Shown here piece after piece: positions 1-11,862 of a stretch of DNA of 64,000 nucleotides (position 1 is the first letter of the stretch; each line of letters starts with the position of its first letter). The translations under genes were made by a program, and so were the position numbers. This stretch comes from Forficula auricularia (taxonomy: Eukaryota > Arthropoda > Insecta > Dermaptera > Forficulidae). The DNA lies in NCBI GenBank assembly GCA_024734495.1, contig JALMQS010000085.1, forward strand, positions 26,028,647-26,092,646, given 5' to 3'. A model generated the notes under the pieces. It had not been told where the DNA came from, ran no database searches, and saw only the letters and a list, made by a program, of their open reading frames with translations.

Positions 1-645
1 TAGTCTATTTCTTCGCCAATTGTGAACTGATTTTGATGATTTTTTTTGTATTAGGTTCAGTTTAGTTTCCGATTGGTTCCATATTAATTTGGTCAAGTTC
101 TGATGATATGATCAATTACAAAATAGAGGAAATCTCCAATTTATATGAGCAAATAATCGAAATTATAATAAAAAAAATCTTTAAAAAAAAAAAACAATCT
201 TAAAACGTTCATTTAAAACCCACTAACGTTTCGAGAGAATTCCTCTATTTATGAATTGAATTTTATTATCGTTTTCTGATTCATTCGCACGAATCATTCT
301 CTTACGAGACTTATGCAAGGTATTATCTAAGTCCCACTATTGTCAACATCACTAAAAAGAGAAAAATAAAAATAATTTTTTAGAAAAAAAATAAAACCGA
401 CTTCAAAAAAATTAAATGCAACAAATAAAATAATAATAACTCAAAAATAAAATAAAATAGACTAAAAAGTATATGTTTGGGACCGACTTCAAAAAGTGAT
501 TTCATGTAAAAATTTCGTCGTTTAGTTGTAACTAAATTAGATAATTATTTTATACCTTTTAGTGTATTTTATTTTATTTTTGAGTTATTATTATTTTATT
601 TGTTGCATTTGAAGTCGATTTTATTTTTTAATAAAAATTATTTTT
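1..645 (+). mobile_element. DR2 dispersed repeat, partial copy ending in a hairpin
   Basis: This copy starts inside the family; the window edge cuts it. It shares long blocks with 43797-45575, such as the text around 'ATTAATTTGGTCAAGTTCTG' and the block near 'CGTTTCGAGAGAAT'. It ends in a large inverted repeat: an arm at about 397-467 is repeated in reverse at about 556-630 (poly-A/T-rich with 'AATGCAACAAATAAAATAAT'). Between the arms lies 'TTCGTCGTTTAGTTGTAACT', also seen at 45478, 50990 and 51200. No ORF is present. The class is not recognised; the foldback structure suggests a non-autonomous element. Confidence 0.65.
218..255 (-). other. hammerhead-like core, decayed (inside DR2)
   Basis: On the minus strand a decayed box (TTCATAA) is followed by a short AGAG/CTCT stem around GAATT and then GAAACG. 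The same place in DR2 copies at about 44380 and 45050 reads TTAATAA and TTAATAC with related stems. The box is clearly eroded, so this is read as a relic related to the better copies elsewhere in the window. Confidence 0.3.
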
Positions 646-649
646 ATAT

Positions 650-1290
650 ATTTAAACTCCGGGTATTGATGATATGTGATCCGAAATAAATAAGTATGCA
701 AAATTTATTTAAATCGGCTCGGTAAAAGTGGGTAAAAATTCTATTACAAGATTTGATGAGTTTTTGAAATTTTTCATATGATATAAATACATCTCAAAAA
801 TCAAATCAAAGTGTAGAAAATAGCCTCTGGAATAAATGATAATATCTTGTAATTCGTGAGATTTATTGTTATACTTATTATTTTCTATCAATTTCTAGAA
901 TAATTGATTAAATATTGTTTGGCATCGCAAAAACTTGTTTGAAAAATTTTGAAAAAAAAATCCGTAAAAGTAACTTAAAAGGATTCTATCCAGAAAAACA
1001 GACAAACAAAAAATCTGATTTCTCCTAAATTAGATTAATAAAAAAATCCAATTTATACACTTATATATTTTTTATTATTAGTTAGTGAGGAAATGAACTC
1101 CGATCTCGATTCATTCATTGAATATTTTGTACAGTGACTCTTTATGTTCCCTCGAAACAAATAAACTTATTTATTTATTTATCCGAAATGGGGGGAGAGG
1201 TAGAAAAAATTTATTTTTATTTAATTTAATTTTAATATTCCTGGTGTATGGCTACATCAGTTTTATTTTTATTTATTTATTTATTTTTGA
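650..1290 (+). mobile_element. DR1 dispersed repeat copy
   Basis: Positions about 650-1085 match 7683-8370 almost base for base, from 'AAACTCCGGGTATTGATGAT' to the 'CTGATTTCTCCTAAATTAGA' block. An inverted copy lies at about 26936-27240. This copy lacks the 235-bp foldback found in the 7.7-kb copy, so it preserves the empty site at 970-981. At about 1235 the family's 'GGTGTATGGCTACATCAG' block appears. Short ORFs here are chance openings. Confidence 0.6.
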
Positions 1291-1568
1291 TAATATGCCT
1301 CCTTCTCTTCCACCCCCCAAAAATTTCTAGAGCTATTTTTTCATTCGTACTCTGAAGAAAATTTTAAATTGAGCGCATTTGTCGATCGTCCCATAATATT
1401 TCAAGAACCCATTATGTTGTAAGCTAGAAGATGGTTCCAAATGTCACGCAGCTCGTTTTGATAATTCTTTTTTTTTCTAGCAATTTTTATTATTATTATA
1501 TAAGTATATAATTTTCATTATTGACTCTTAGAATTAAAATTGCCCGTTTATTTACCCAAGAAATTTTT

Positions 1569-1698
1569 AATAGTACATTATGCAACAAGGGAGTAAAGTC
1601 GAATATTATTCCCGAGGGTGGGTTTGGCTGCCCGAGCGAACCGAGGGCAGTAATTACCGGAGCAAATGTTGGACTTTACTCCTGAGTTGCATACTATT
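1569..1698. mobile_element. small inverted-repeat element
   Basis: The left end 'AATAGTA..TGCAAC..GGGAGTAAAGTC' is mirrored by the right end, whose reverse complement reads 'AATAGTATGCAACTCAGGAG'. The middle is GC-rich (CCCGAGGG...CGAGGGCAG) and itself partly repeated. About 130 bp, no coding capacity: a MITE-like foldback. Confidence 0.55.
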
Positions 1699-1728
1699 AT
1701 AAAATTAAATACAAATCTTAAAAAAAAA

Positions 1729-1983
1729 CTATTTTCCAACGTTTAATAAAACACAAACGCTTCGGGAGAATTTCTTCCTTTATCAATGGAATTTTAAAAA
1801 AGTTTAAAAAGAAAAAAGTTGCTTTTTCTAATGAGAGTGGTGGGTGCTTTTTATTCATTTGGTGGGTGCTTTTTATTCATTAAAAAAGCACCTTTTTTTC
1901 TTTTTTAACTATTGAAAATACCATTGATAAAAGAAGACATTCTCCGAAACGTTTGGGTTTTATTAAACGTTAGAAAATTGATT
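1729..1983. mobile_element. foldback element with hammerhead-like relics in both arms
   Basis: The left arm (about 1729-1815) and right arm (about 1890-1983) are reverse complements of each other, around an AT-rich spacer holding a short direct repeat (GTGGGTGCTTTTTATTCATT twice). On the plus strand 1924-1950 reads TTGATAA, a partly paired AGAA/TTCT stem, then GAAAC. The left arm on the minus strand has the same box with GAAG instead of GAAA. Confidence 0.55.
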
Positions 1984-2394
1984 TTTTTTAAATATTTTTA
2001 TTTATTTATAAATTATAAAACAATGATAAATAATCATTTTTCAATATAATTATATTATATATATATATATATCATTGGCAATAGTATTGTCATATATAAA
2101 TCTCGTTTAGCTTTATTTCGCTTAGCTTTAATTTAAAATTTATGTGAATTTTTAACGTTAGAATAAGAATAGAATTTTTCAGATTTCATATTTGAATCAA
2201 TTTTGGAAATCTTATGATTTTATGAAGTTGATTAGGTTCCCGACGTCTGACTTTCATTTAAAATCTATAAACTGAATAAAAAATAATTGTGAATGATGAA
2301 CTAAAAGATGTTTTGGCAGAAGTATTTGATTGCACTTGGCCGATCTTTTTAATTAATATTTTGTCTACCTTATTATAAAATTGTTTAAACAAAC

Positions 2395-2640
2395 TGACTC
2401 GAAGGCTTGTCTAGCGAGCAGAAGGTGGGACACAATCATTGTTTAAATCTGTTGAGGCGCGCTCGCTGTTTGCCAGTAGCAGCATCATCCCAAGTTATTT
2501 AATAGCTACACCCTGATCCTGGGAGCCCCTGGTATTTAGACAACTGAATTGGCATATCAGTTAAGGGAATGGCTAACGCACGACCGGACGGCGTCTCTGC
2601 CTAGCATCTATTTGTACACTCAACAATAAAAAAGCTGGAT
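2395..2640. other. GC-richer unique segment, no gene recognised
   Basis: Base composition rises above the surrounding AT-rich DNA, with no repeat partner found in the window. No open frame of useful length matches a known family. It could be an old exon, a regulatory segment or the worn remains of a transposon. The stretches 1984-2394 and 2641-3566 hold only AT-rich sequence, short TA runs (2041-2075, 3100-3112) and no gene I can support. Confidence 0.3.
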
Positions 2641-3566
2641 AATCTAAAATTAAAAATAAAAACGAATAAAATCCTATTTTTTTTTTTGAATATATTATTA
2701 TTAGAACGTCAAAAACAATTTTATAATTAGGAGGACAAAATATTAATAAAAAGAAGGAGGCTAAGTGCAAGCCGTACACGCAAACCATAGATATCGTTAT
2801 TTTTTACATCCAAATTAATTATTTTATAGCATCCAAAAAAATATTTATTGAAAGTACTCAGACAGAGCCTTTAAGATAGAAAGGTGGATTATTTTTATTT
2901 TCCCTTGGAAGTAGTCAAAGTGAAGATAGATTGTTCGCTCTCTCTTTAATATCAAATAAAATAAATCTAATGTAAAATTTGAGAAATTATATTAATTATG
3001 GTTATGGATGAATTTTGCGAATAATAAAATAACATTTTCAAAAATGAAGGGTCCTTTTTTGGACAGCATCTTCTGGCTGAAAAGTCACCGTCCCCTTCTC
3101 ATATATATATAACAAACCCTATTAGTCAAATGTCTACCCCTTTTTCTTTTTACTTTATTTAATTATGTATGTATGTCTTTATGTGTGTGTAAATTGGTGT
3201 AGTGGTCAGATTATGGCCTGTCAAATTTTTACAGTGAACCGGAATCAAAATAAAGTAAAATAAAACAAAATATGAAATTATCAAACATATATTTGAATAA
3301 TGGTATATGTTGTTGATGTTTTTTATAACTGAAATATATAAAATGAAATCAACATCGCTATCCGAGCAACTTCCGAGTGATAAAAAGTGGAAAGCTGGTT
3401 TGTTTGTGTTTTTTTGTTTGTTTATTATTTTACTTAATCATTTCCCTGATGTTCAGCCTTTTTCTCTATGCGACACAGTTAATAATTTAATACTTAGAAA
3501 AACACTGTCACTCCGGGATTAATAAACAAGTATAAATGAAATGACCAAAATATATATTTTTTAATA

Positions 3567-4582
3567 GGACAGGTCAATTCCGGTTCCTCCACACTCTTCC
3601 TTATTTATATAAACGACCTTATTGATCAAACGGCAAACCCCACTCATTGTTACGCCGACGATAGCACTCTACACGGCAAACCCTCTCTCCCGAATAATCG
3701 AATCAATATTGCCTCCTCAATTACTTTCGACCTAGACAAACTGAATAAATGGGGCTCTCAAAATTTAGTTAACTTTAATTCAAATAAGACTCAATGTTGT
3801 CTAATTTCTAGGCGCGAAAATAGAGATTTCCCTGATATTCACTTCGATTCGAATACCCTGAAAATGTGTGACAGCCTATCCATGTTGGGCGTCTCTGTCG
3901 CATCTGACCTGTCTTGGAATGAACACATCTCCTCTGTGGCGAAATCTGCAGCAAGGAAGATTGGCTTCTTATTCAGGTCCAAGCGATTTTACAAACCCCC
4001 ACAACTTCTCACCATCTACAAGGCCTAAATCCGTCCCTGTCTCGAATACGGCTCTCATCTGTGGAGAGGAGCCTCAAAATATTCTCTTGCTACCCTTGAT
4101 GCAATTCAAAAACGAGCCGTCAGGCTAATTGACGATTCTACCCTCACCGACTCCCTCGACTCGCTGGCTCATCGAAGAGATGTCTCTGCCCTTTCCCTTT
4201 TCTATAGATACTATCACGGCAGGTGCTCTGATGAGATAAAATCAATAATTCCCCCCAAAGCATGCTTTGCACGAAGCACACGTTTTGCCGACTCCCAACA
4301 CTCTTTCGCGGTCAAATTGGAAAAGTGCCGGACCACTTCATTCGCGAATACATATATCCCCATGACTTCGAGGAACTGGAACTCTCTCCCAGCCTCTATC
4401 TTTCCCAGCACCTATGATCTTCAAACCTTCAAAACCAGGGTGCATAGACACCTACGTCTACACCCTCTCACTTAATCAACTTTCCCTTCTCTTCGGTAAT
4501 GCAAGGGTCTTTCGAGATCCATAGGGGCTACATCTTTACTGGTGCACCCCTTCTTGCATTCGATTGCATTAAAAAAAAAAAA
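3567..4582 (+). mobile_element. LINE fragment, family 1: RT C-terminal half and 3' end
   Basis: Reading one frame from 3567 gives the end of a reverse transcriptase with the 'TLFLIYINDL' block and the catalytic 'CYADDSTLH' motif, followed by the conserved post-RT region ('LGVSVASDLSWNEHISS', 'IRPCLEYGSHLWRGA', 'IPMTSRNWNSLPA'), ending at a stop at 4473-4475. The only lesion I see is an in-frame TAA at 4027, where the sister copy at 35948 has CAA-type glutamine (KAQIRPC). The 5' half is missing, as is usual for incomplete target-primed insertion, and the copy ends in a poly-A tract at about 4571-4582. It belongs to an insect-type non-LTR retrotransposon; the clade (Jockey/CR1-like) is not resolved. 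It is dead because of truncation. Confidence 0.85.
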
Positions 4583-7120
4583 ATTGAAGTGGCATATTTT
4601 TGGACACATCCTCTTCCTCGTACCTAGTAGGACGAATGCTAATGATTGATACATATCGGTCACGTGTTCTGCTAAATTAAGCGAAACATAAATATATCTA
4701 CTCGATATTTATACTCACACTAATATATAGCGACATTTTCATTTTGACGAAGGTCAGGTTGCAGCAATAACCCCTTTTTCCATTAAATCAATAAAAAAAA
4801 ACCCAATCTCAATTGAATATAATTAGTTTTTTTTTAATTATTTTAATGGCTGCAAAATAGACATACTCATGACCGTAAAAAAATAAATATTTTTATTAAG
4901 TACCAGTAGACTAGAATTGTAAGTATATCGGTGCACAATGTCCAATATTAGGAAAAAGTAAATGTTATTCAAATTTTGTTTTTAAGATATCATATTTACT
5001 AGGGTCTATTATAATTTCGAGATATGTATACGTCCATCTGTTTGTCATATCATCGTAGCTCCTACATTTTAATACCTAAGGATTTTCAAAAGTTTAGATA
5101 AATTGTAGAAAGCACTACCCTATTGTGTGAGGTACTGTTAAAGTGGGGTTTTTAAATATTATTTAACGAATAATATTATTATATTTGAAAATTTTGGTGA
5201 TTTATTATTTTTTTGACCGATAATTCTTTGAGCTAAAAATTTGAAGCTTATTAATACCGAGTGCCAAATTTTAATTAGCTACAACTTTTCAACTTCTTCC
5301 CAGATAATGATTTCAATTTTCTCACATTCTTTATTTTTCCTCCAGAAGTAGATACTGAAGATAGTCTCAGATATAATCATTTTTTTTTTTTTTTTTGAAA
5401 TACTAACAATTCAGTCAGACTTACTTTCTACAATTTTTTGTTTTGGGGTTATTTTAATGATTTTAATAATCCAGACAACCAAACAGTCAGGAAAATAATC
5501 ACCCTTTAAGCTGCAGTCATCGAGTGTACCAAGTAAACTCTTTTATGACATTAGCACTCTTTAGAAATAAATTCTGGAATTCCCAAGTTTTTAAAAAACA
5601 CTACTAAAGTTTTTTCACGTTCGTTAAGTTGTTCTGAACCTGTATAATTCGTTTTGTTTTTCTTTCTGTTTTTTTCTAAACTTTAATTCTTCTAACTTTT
5701 TTTTAATAATCATTTTTATGATTTGGGTCATTGTCTCATTTTGGAAATGAAAAGCAATACTCAACTAAAATGATGTGTCGATCTTCTAATAAATTTATAT
5801 TTACTTTCCCCAGGCGTGGAAGCTGTTTTTTAAAATGTGGCAGTATCTATACCTACTTGAATACTAATTTCTCTTTATTCTTTGTTTTGAAATGTCAAAA
5901 TGCCATTTGGGAAACATGAAGGATCTTTAAATAAAATTATTTATTGCGACAATGTCATAACTTATAAATATGTAACTCATATTAACTTAGAATCTCATAT
6001 TAATTCGCAATTTACCATTCGAATGGTTAACTAAAATGAAAAAATAAAAAAACTTACTATACAGTATATATAGGGCCATGCTACCGCATTCAAAAGAACG
6101 ATAAATTTCGACACTTACGAGTAGAAAATTCGATTAAATAAAAATTATCATTAAAATATTTCTTATTTTATTGTTTGATACAACAAAGAAATAAGAAATT
6201 ACGAAATAACTAAATAAAAGTAAAAAAATTAGAGTATTTTGTGCTGGGAGGGTATAAACTATCTACTTATAGTAGCCTCGAAACCATAATATTTGCACTT
6301 GTAGCGTCTCCCTCTAAAGATTCTAATTGATATTGTAAATTAAAAGCCCGGATAATCGCATATTTTGCTCAAGATTTATACGGGATTCTTGATTTCAATC
6401 GTCAAACGAATACTGCGGTAGTAACGAAAATAATAAAAGATTCAAACACTCCTAAATAGAGAATTAATTTGATGCATTAAGGTATCTCGCAGTTTTGAAT
6501 TGATGATAAATGTTGGAAGAACAATTCAGCAGAAAATGATGAGATGGATGAGAGTTGCTGTCTTCTTAATTGCTGTCCTCTTAATGTGTCAAAATCTCTT
6601 TGAACAGTTTCAGGATGAGGGGGAGCAGGTCATTTGTAAGTTTGGAAACATCTTTTCAACAATATCCTGTTTTCATACTGATATTTTTCAGATTTTAGAA
6701 TGTGAATTTGTAAGATTTCAATAAATAGATTTTAAAAGGAATTCACATTAATCGAATGCTATTTAAAGAATCTCGTAGGGTTTCATTAAAATATCACATT
6801 TTTTTCGCAAGGTTGTATTTCAGAAAATAAAAAATAAGTGAAAGCACGAACGCATTTAGAAACCAATTTGTTCCCAACTTTATTCATTGTCATTTTATTA
6901 TTTATCATTTTTCTCGCAAAGTTTCTAAATTTATTTTTCAACAGTTTTCACAAAAATTCATTATTCCTAATAATATGAAAAACCAAATCCTTATATAAGG
7001 TAGTGTAGCTACTATAAGAACCCTTATAATTTCGTCATGTCTGTCTAACCGTATGATCCAGTTCTTATTCCTACCTAGGATGCACCAAAAGTCTCATGTC
7101 GTTCAACAAAAATCTAAAAA
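4583..7120. other. intergenic AT-rich DNA, no gene seen
   Basis: No protein family, RNA gene or clear transposon was recognised. There is a T tract at 5382-5396 and many short chance ORFs. The longest plus-strand opening (6500-6724) has no recognisable domain. Part of the text near 5000-5070 resembles worn non-coding repeats. Confidence 0.4.
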
Positions 7121-8019
7121 CTAAAACATCTTTTTTATTTCAATATTTTTATTTTAGTAAGAGATCACCTTCCTAAATGGTTTTAGAGGAGCCTGGTTCA
7201 TACGATTTATTTCCTATAGAGATGAAATTTTATAGACATATGCTTTCATATTCGCCGCTTCAAATGAGTAGACCAATCGCTGATAAAAAAAAAATCGAAG
7301 ACCCTATCAATATTTCAACGTATTCTGCATATTACTTGCATATTTCAGCCTTTTTAACTGCATATTTTGGCAGTTTTTACTGCATAAAAATCGGTCTCTA
7401 GTAATAACTAAATATACAATTCCGTTTTTAAAGTAGAGCACAGAGAAGATTAGTACCTACCTACATTTCTTGAAAAAGTTCATTTTTCTTTCAATTATTT
7501 TATATATTAAAAATTTAAATTCTCGTTGAGGCGGATAGTTGTGTCAAACGAGTCTCAAGTGGATGGCTATACATCACTTTATTTTAATTTATTTTTATTT
7601 TATCCGTTTTAGGCTTTAAAATTTGTAACACTTTATATAAAAGATTTATATGTATATGGTAAAAGACAATTTTTAATGATCTTTTCTTTATATATTTAAA
7701 CTCCGGGTATTGATGATATACTGTACTGTCATCGGAAATAAATAAGTATGCAAAATTTATTTAAATCGGCTCGATAAAAGTGGGTAAAAATTCTATTACA
7801 AGATTCGATGTGTCTTTGAAATTTTTCATTTGATATAAATACATCTCAAAAATCAAATCAAAGTGTAGAAAATAACCTCTGGAATAAATGATAATATCAT
7901 GTAATTCGTATAATTATTATTTTCCATCAATTTCTAGAATAATTGATGAAATATTGTTTGTCATCGCAAATACTTGTTTAAAAAATTTCGAAAAAAAATC
8001 CATAAAGGTAAGTTAAAAG

Positions 8020-8254
8020 TAATATTTCATTATTCGTGTCCATGATTAATAATTAAAGGAATCGTAGGGAGTTGGACAAGACTTTAAATTAAATTAAATA
8101 CAAGTTTTGATTAAATATGCCATACGTTTCGTTGCTGTTTTGCAACTTCCTCATTGAGCTCATTTGCAAAACAGCAACGAAACGTATGGCATATTTAATC
8201 AAAACTTGTATTTAATTTAATTTAAAGTCTCGAATCCTACATTCCTTTAATAAA
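8020..8254. mobile_element. 235-bp foldback insertion in DR1, 12-bp duplication
   Basis: The element is absent from the DR1 copy at 650-1085, which gives the empty site. It is flanked by GTAAGTTAAAAG on both sides (8008-8019 and 8255-8266), against one GTAACTTAAAAG at 970-981. Arms at about 8056-8152 and 8160-8247 are near-perfect reverse complements; about 36 bp on the left lie outside the inverted repeat. No ORF. Confidence 0.75.
8126..8154 (-). other. hammerhead-like core (box ATGAGGA)
   Basis: Minus strand: ATGAGGA, extra A, perfect 5-bp stem GTTGC/GCAAC with loop AAAACA, then GAAAC. Only the first base of the CTGANGA box differs. The right arm (8163-8182, plus) keeps the stem and GAAAC but has lost the box. 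No GTC cleavage triplet follows. Confidence 0.45.
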
Positions 8255-8510
8255 GTAAGTTAAAAGGATTCTATCCAGAAAAACAGACAAACAAAAAATC
8301 TGATTTCTCCTAAATTAGATTAATAAAAAAAATCCAATTTATACATTTATATATTTTTTATTATTAAAAAATGGTTTTAGAGGAGCCTGGTTCATACGTT
8401 TTATTACCTATAGAGATGAAATTTTATAGATATATGCTTTCATATTCGCCGCTTCAAATGAGTAGAGAAATCGCTGATAAAAAAAAATCGCATACCCTAT
8501 CAAGTAAGGT

Positions 8511-9394
8511 ACCGTTTAATAGGTTTTTCAAAATATTGTCATACATGTTTTTTGTAATTTTTATTTTGGCCACACAGAAACATGGACGTACAACTCGGAG
8601 TCAATGTGTAAATTTTTGCAATAAGTACCTGAATTTAAAAAATTTTGCGAATTTTTGATAACAATTATTTTGGTTGTGTGAGCAGTACAAAAACATTTTC
8701 AATTGCTAAGGTCTGCAGCGCGCGACTGGTATGTCATTATAATAATTACACAGAAGAATTATAAGTATTGGAATGACGAATGACTTAAGAAATTTGAATT
8801 CTAGCTTACAACAGATATACTCTTTTTATATTTTTTTCTTATTCAATATTTAATTGAATGAAGCGTGCTTATTCTATTATATATTCCTATTTCCACTTAA
8901 TAACATACATTTATTTATGTGAGTAAATATATAACTAAAATAATCTGCATTATCCTAATTGATTGCATTTTAATTATAAAATACAGACAATTCAAATCAA
9001 ATTGGAGGAAAATGTACTCACTATTCTCTCCACAATTGTTTTCCTTACTAAACACCTTGGGCTAGAAAGCTGAAACTTAGCACATATGTACATATTATTT
9101 ATACAAAGTTGTAGGTAAAAATCAAATTTCATTATCTATAATTTAAAAATTCTCCATATAACGATTTGATTTCTTGTTTGTCTTTTAGATTTTCTGAATT
9201 TTTCATCTGGAAGTTAGTAGGCCTAAATTCAATCACCACTTCGTTCCTGAAATCCAAATATTTCAGGACCAGGACGAACTTTTGACGACTTTCTATTCTT
9301 TATACATACCGACAAGCTAATAAGCAATGCATGAAAATTATTTTTTCCACGTTTGAGATATTTTTAAATAGGTATAAGAAAATATATATATATT
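8511..9394. other. intergenic AT-rich DNA, no gene seen
   Basis: Nothing recognised apart from AT-rich text and chance ORFs. Confidence 0.35.
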
Positions 9395-9424
9395 TAATAT
9401 TAAATATATAATTTGTTTGATAGA

Positions 9425-9458
9425 GACTATAGTTTCGAAGATTTGGCCTAATCATCAG
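9425..9458 (-). other. hammerhead-like core, left arm
   Basis: Minus strand: AGA-CTGATGA, then a worn stem II (TTAGG/CTTC region), GAAAC, TATA, GTC, TCT. The boxes are intact; stem III is the 2-bp AC/GT with a TATA loop and stem I can be drawn as AGA/TCT. Stem II has decayed compared with the right arm. Confidence 0.5.
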
Positions 9459-9650
9459 TCTTTTTAATTAAAAATATTCTATTTATATGTGTATTCTATA
9501 TAAATATCTGTTATTTCTCATCGATTCAATACACGATACGAATTCGTTTGTTGAGTGACCAATTAACTTCTACAACAAATCAAATTTACCTAAATCTAAC
9601 CGGATAATCGAACCCATGAGAAATAGCAGAATATTTATAATTAAAATAGA

Positions 9651-9687
9651 TGATGATGAAGACCAAACCTTCGAAACTATTATAGTC
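9651..9687 (+). other. hammerhead-like core, right arm
   Basis: Plus strand: TGATGA (first C missing), extra T, stem GAAGA/CCTTC with loop CCAAA (one mismatch), GAAAC, TATTATA, GTC. Compare 12493-12526, where the same stem is GAAAG/CTTTC, fully paired. Confidence 0.45.
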
Positions 9688-9899
9688 TCTAACAAATAGA
9701 TAAATACCATATAGGTATATGTTTATTTGGTTAAAAAATGGAAAATTTTAAATGAAACAACATTTTAGTCTCCCTGTACGTTCGCTACACATACAGGGTA
9801 GTTTTTTTTGAGGTGGGGAAGTTTCTTGAAGAAAAAAGTTCTATTTTCTTAAGAAGACACGTAATAAAGGTATTCTAGTATGGTTAATTTATTATGAAA

Positions 9900-10460
9900 A
9901 TAAAATAATTTTTATAAAAAAAAAAAAAAATAAAACCGACTTCAAAAAACTTAAATGCAACAAATAAAATAATAATAACTTATAAATAAAATAAAATCCA
10001 CTAAAAGGTATAAAATAATTATCCTATTTAGTTACAACTAAATGACGAAATATTAACATGAAATCACTTTTTGAAGTCGGTGCCAAACATGTACATTTTA
10101 TGAATCGCACTTGACGGATCTTATTTAGTACGTTTGGGGGGTACGCTCGTTCATAGGTATAGTTTGTTTGGCAACTTGACCAAATTAATATGGCACTATA
10201 CCTAAGATACCCCCTTTCCATGAAAAAAAGAATCATCGAAATCGGTTTATAAACAAAGAAGTTAGGCCTGAAAAAACCTAACAAAAAAGGTCTAATACCA
10301 ATGAAAAAAACGGGACCAATCGGAAGCTAGACTGAACCCAATGCAATTTTTTTTTCAAAATCGGTTCACAATTAGCGGAGATATGAGGTAACATAGACAA
10401 AAAACAAAAAAAATCAGTCGAATAGAGAACCTCCTCCTTTTTTGAAGTCGGTTAATAAAA
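9900..10460 (-). mobile_element. DR2 dispersed repeat copy
   Basis: Read on the minus strand this copy begins with 'AACCGACTTCAAAAAAGGAG' (near 10455) and runs through the 'ACCGATTTTGA' and 'ATTAATTTGGTCAAG' blocks to the poly-T/A boundary at 9907. It matches 43797-44300 and 51330-51605 reversed. The 86-codon ORF in it is a chance opening. Confidence 0.65.
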
Positions 10461-10489
10461 GGGTGCCTAGGAGCCGTTCTGAAAAGAGC

Positions 10490-10995
10490 CTACCTTGAAA
10501 AAGCCGTCAAATAAAGTTCCCTGACGCGGAGGTGTATCAGAAAAGTATATGTTCATTTGGTGAATGGATGATGGACGTGAGTGACGAACGTTTCGATACC
10601 TGAGTGCAGATGACTACGTGAGCTTTCAAGCTCAGTTAAAAAGGGGGATAATCGAACGGGGACGGGGACGGGGACGGGGACGAGCAGGGACGAAAGACAG
10701 AGCACGACTGCGATACTGAGCCGTAGCCGCACTTCCCCTCAACACCCACGCCCCCCACCCTCCAGAGTGCGCCACTACACCCCTCCTCCTGGAAGCTAGC
10801 CACACACTCACGCACTCGCGGACAACCACCAGACGAAAGTGCACCAACCAGACTACACGGACCATGTTGCTCTCCACTCTGAACCCAGAAAACGACCTTA
10901 CACCGAAAACACCCAATCGATTTTAGACTTAGAAAAGAAAAGAAGAAAAATCTAATTGGTGTGTTCACCACGCGATTTTAACATTTTCATTTATT
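10490..10995. other. GC-rich unique island with GGGGAC tandem repeat
   Basis: A GC-rich block stands out in an AT-rich genome. GGGGAC repeats four to five times at about 10658-10683, followed by C-rich, CpG-containing sequence to about 10920. Two overlapping minus-strand ORFs (94 and 111 codons) follow from the composition and have no recognisable domain. It resembles a promoter or 5' UTR island of a gene whose coding exons lie elsewhere, but no splice-supported exon can be named. Confidence 0.35.
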
Positions 10996-11241
10996 TGAAG
11001 TCATCGCGACACTCCTACTTTACACCCACTTCCTTTATTTCATTTGGATTAAAAATTTGACACAACTAATAACTCATGACACTTGATAAATACACTAATT
11101 TAAAAAAAAAAAATCGTTAGAGCCGTTTTTGAGAAAATAAAAAAAAGGAAAAATCTTTCATCTAAATATCCACTTCCGGTCTTCCGATTTCAACCAAAAG
11201 CTTGATATATTAAGTTTCGAATTTCGTAGCTCTGAGACTTA

Positions 11242-11431
11242 GGGCCGGTTGTATGTCGCAAAGTAAATGCTTTTACCACTAACCAAGGGTAGCTGGTAAA
11301 TGGAGGGGCTGGGATGGCCAATCAGATGACAGCCGCTGAAAGTTCCTGTCATCTGATTGGCCATCCAGCCCCCCATTTACCAGCTACCCTTGGTTAGTGG
11401 TAAAAGCATTACTGAGACATACAACTGGCCC
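11242..11431. mobile_element. PIF/Harbinger-type MITE
   Basis: This 190-bp near-perfect palindrome begins GGGCCGGTTGTATGTC and ends with the reverse complement GGGCCAGTTGTATGTC. It is flanked by the 3-bp duplication TTA (11239-11241 and 11432-11434). A TTA/TAA target and GGGCC ends are typical of Harbinger elements. There is no ORF; arms include 'CTTTTACCACTAACCAAGGG'. The arms have diverged only slightly. Confidence 0.85.
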
Positions 11432-11776
11432 TTATAGTTGCGAAACGCAGGGGGGTACATACATACGTACACACTGACCAATGGATTTTTGTCCCTTTTT
11501 TGGCCTCTGGGGACCACAATTTCCTGTTTTAAGTCGTAAATCCGATTTCCAACTATTAAGGGCATCGATTCCTTCCATCTAGAAATTACAAAATGAAATT
11601 AACTTTTTTCATCTCTGAAATACAAGCTCTCAAAGAGTCAGGATCCAGACAGGCCATCGCAATACTTCCCCATTATATTCTTTGAATATAAATGTGAAAG
11701 TAAATAAATTTACAATTCGAATCAAAACAAATCATCTAATAATTGGATGATTCATTGTACGGTATGTTATGGTAGT

Positions 11777-11862
11777 ACAAGGGTTTCGTGAGTGCCTTCG
11801 ACACGCCCTTGAAACTCGGCCCTCCGGGCTGGTGGCCTTGGCGGGCAGCGTCTCGAGCCAAA
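11777..11862 (-). repeat. GC-rich structured module, copy 1
   Basis: Minus strand reads 'GAGACGCTGCCCGCC' ... 'AGCCCGGAGGGCCGAG' ... and a short hairpin, matching 20840-20921 in inverted orientation. Two GC-rich copies in AT-rich DNA, one on each strand, mark it as a dispersed element rather than a gene. It has no open frame shared between copies. Confidence 0.6.

Larger units (their letters stand above)
7120..8510 (+). mobile_element. DR1 copies, one carrying a foldback insertion
   Basis: Two blocks starting ATGGTTTTAGAGGAGCCTGG (7177 and 8371) are direct repeats about 1.2 kb apart. Between them, 7683-8370 matches 650-1085. The repeated ATG block looks like a 40-codon ORF, but all four codon differences I see between the copies change the amino acid (GAT/GTT, TTT/TTA, CAT/TAT, CCA/GAA), so it is not under protein selection. 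The block near 7560 ('GTGGATGGCTATACATCACT') links this module to the rest of DR1 at 27330 and 36960. Confidence 0.6.
9395..9715. mobile_element. foldback element with two hammerhead-like cores
   Basis: Arms at about 9398-9480 and 9628-9712 are reverse complements; a further pair (TTATTTCTCAT / ATGAGAAATA) extends the pairing into the spacer. A single right arm of the same family lies at about 12440-12540. No ORF. Confidence 0.65.

Noticed and set aside
7177..8490. Conserved 40-codon ORF beginning MVLEEPGSY in two copies
   Set aside because: All four codon differences I see between the copies change the amino acid, so it is repeat DNA rather than a selected peptide.
10658..10683. GGGGAC repeats considered as a telomere-like or CRISPR-like array
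   Set aside because: Only four to five 6-bp units without spacers; a simple microsatellite.
10632..10971. 94- and 111-codon minus-strand ORFs
   Set aside because: They overlap each other in different frames of a GC-rich island and contain no domain.
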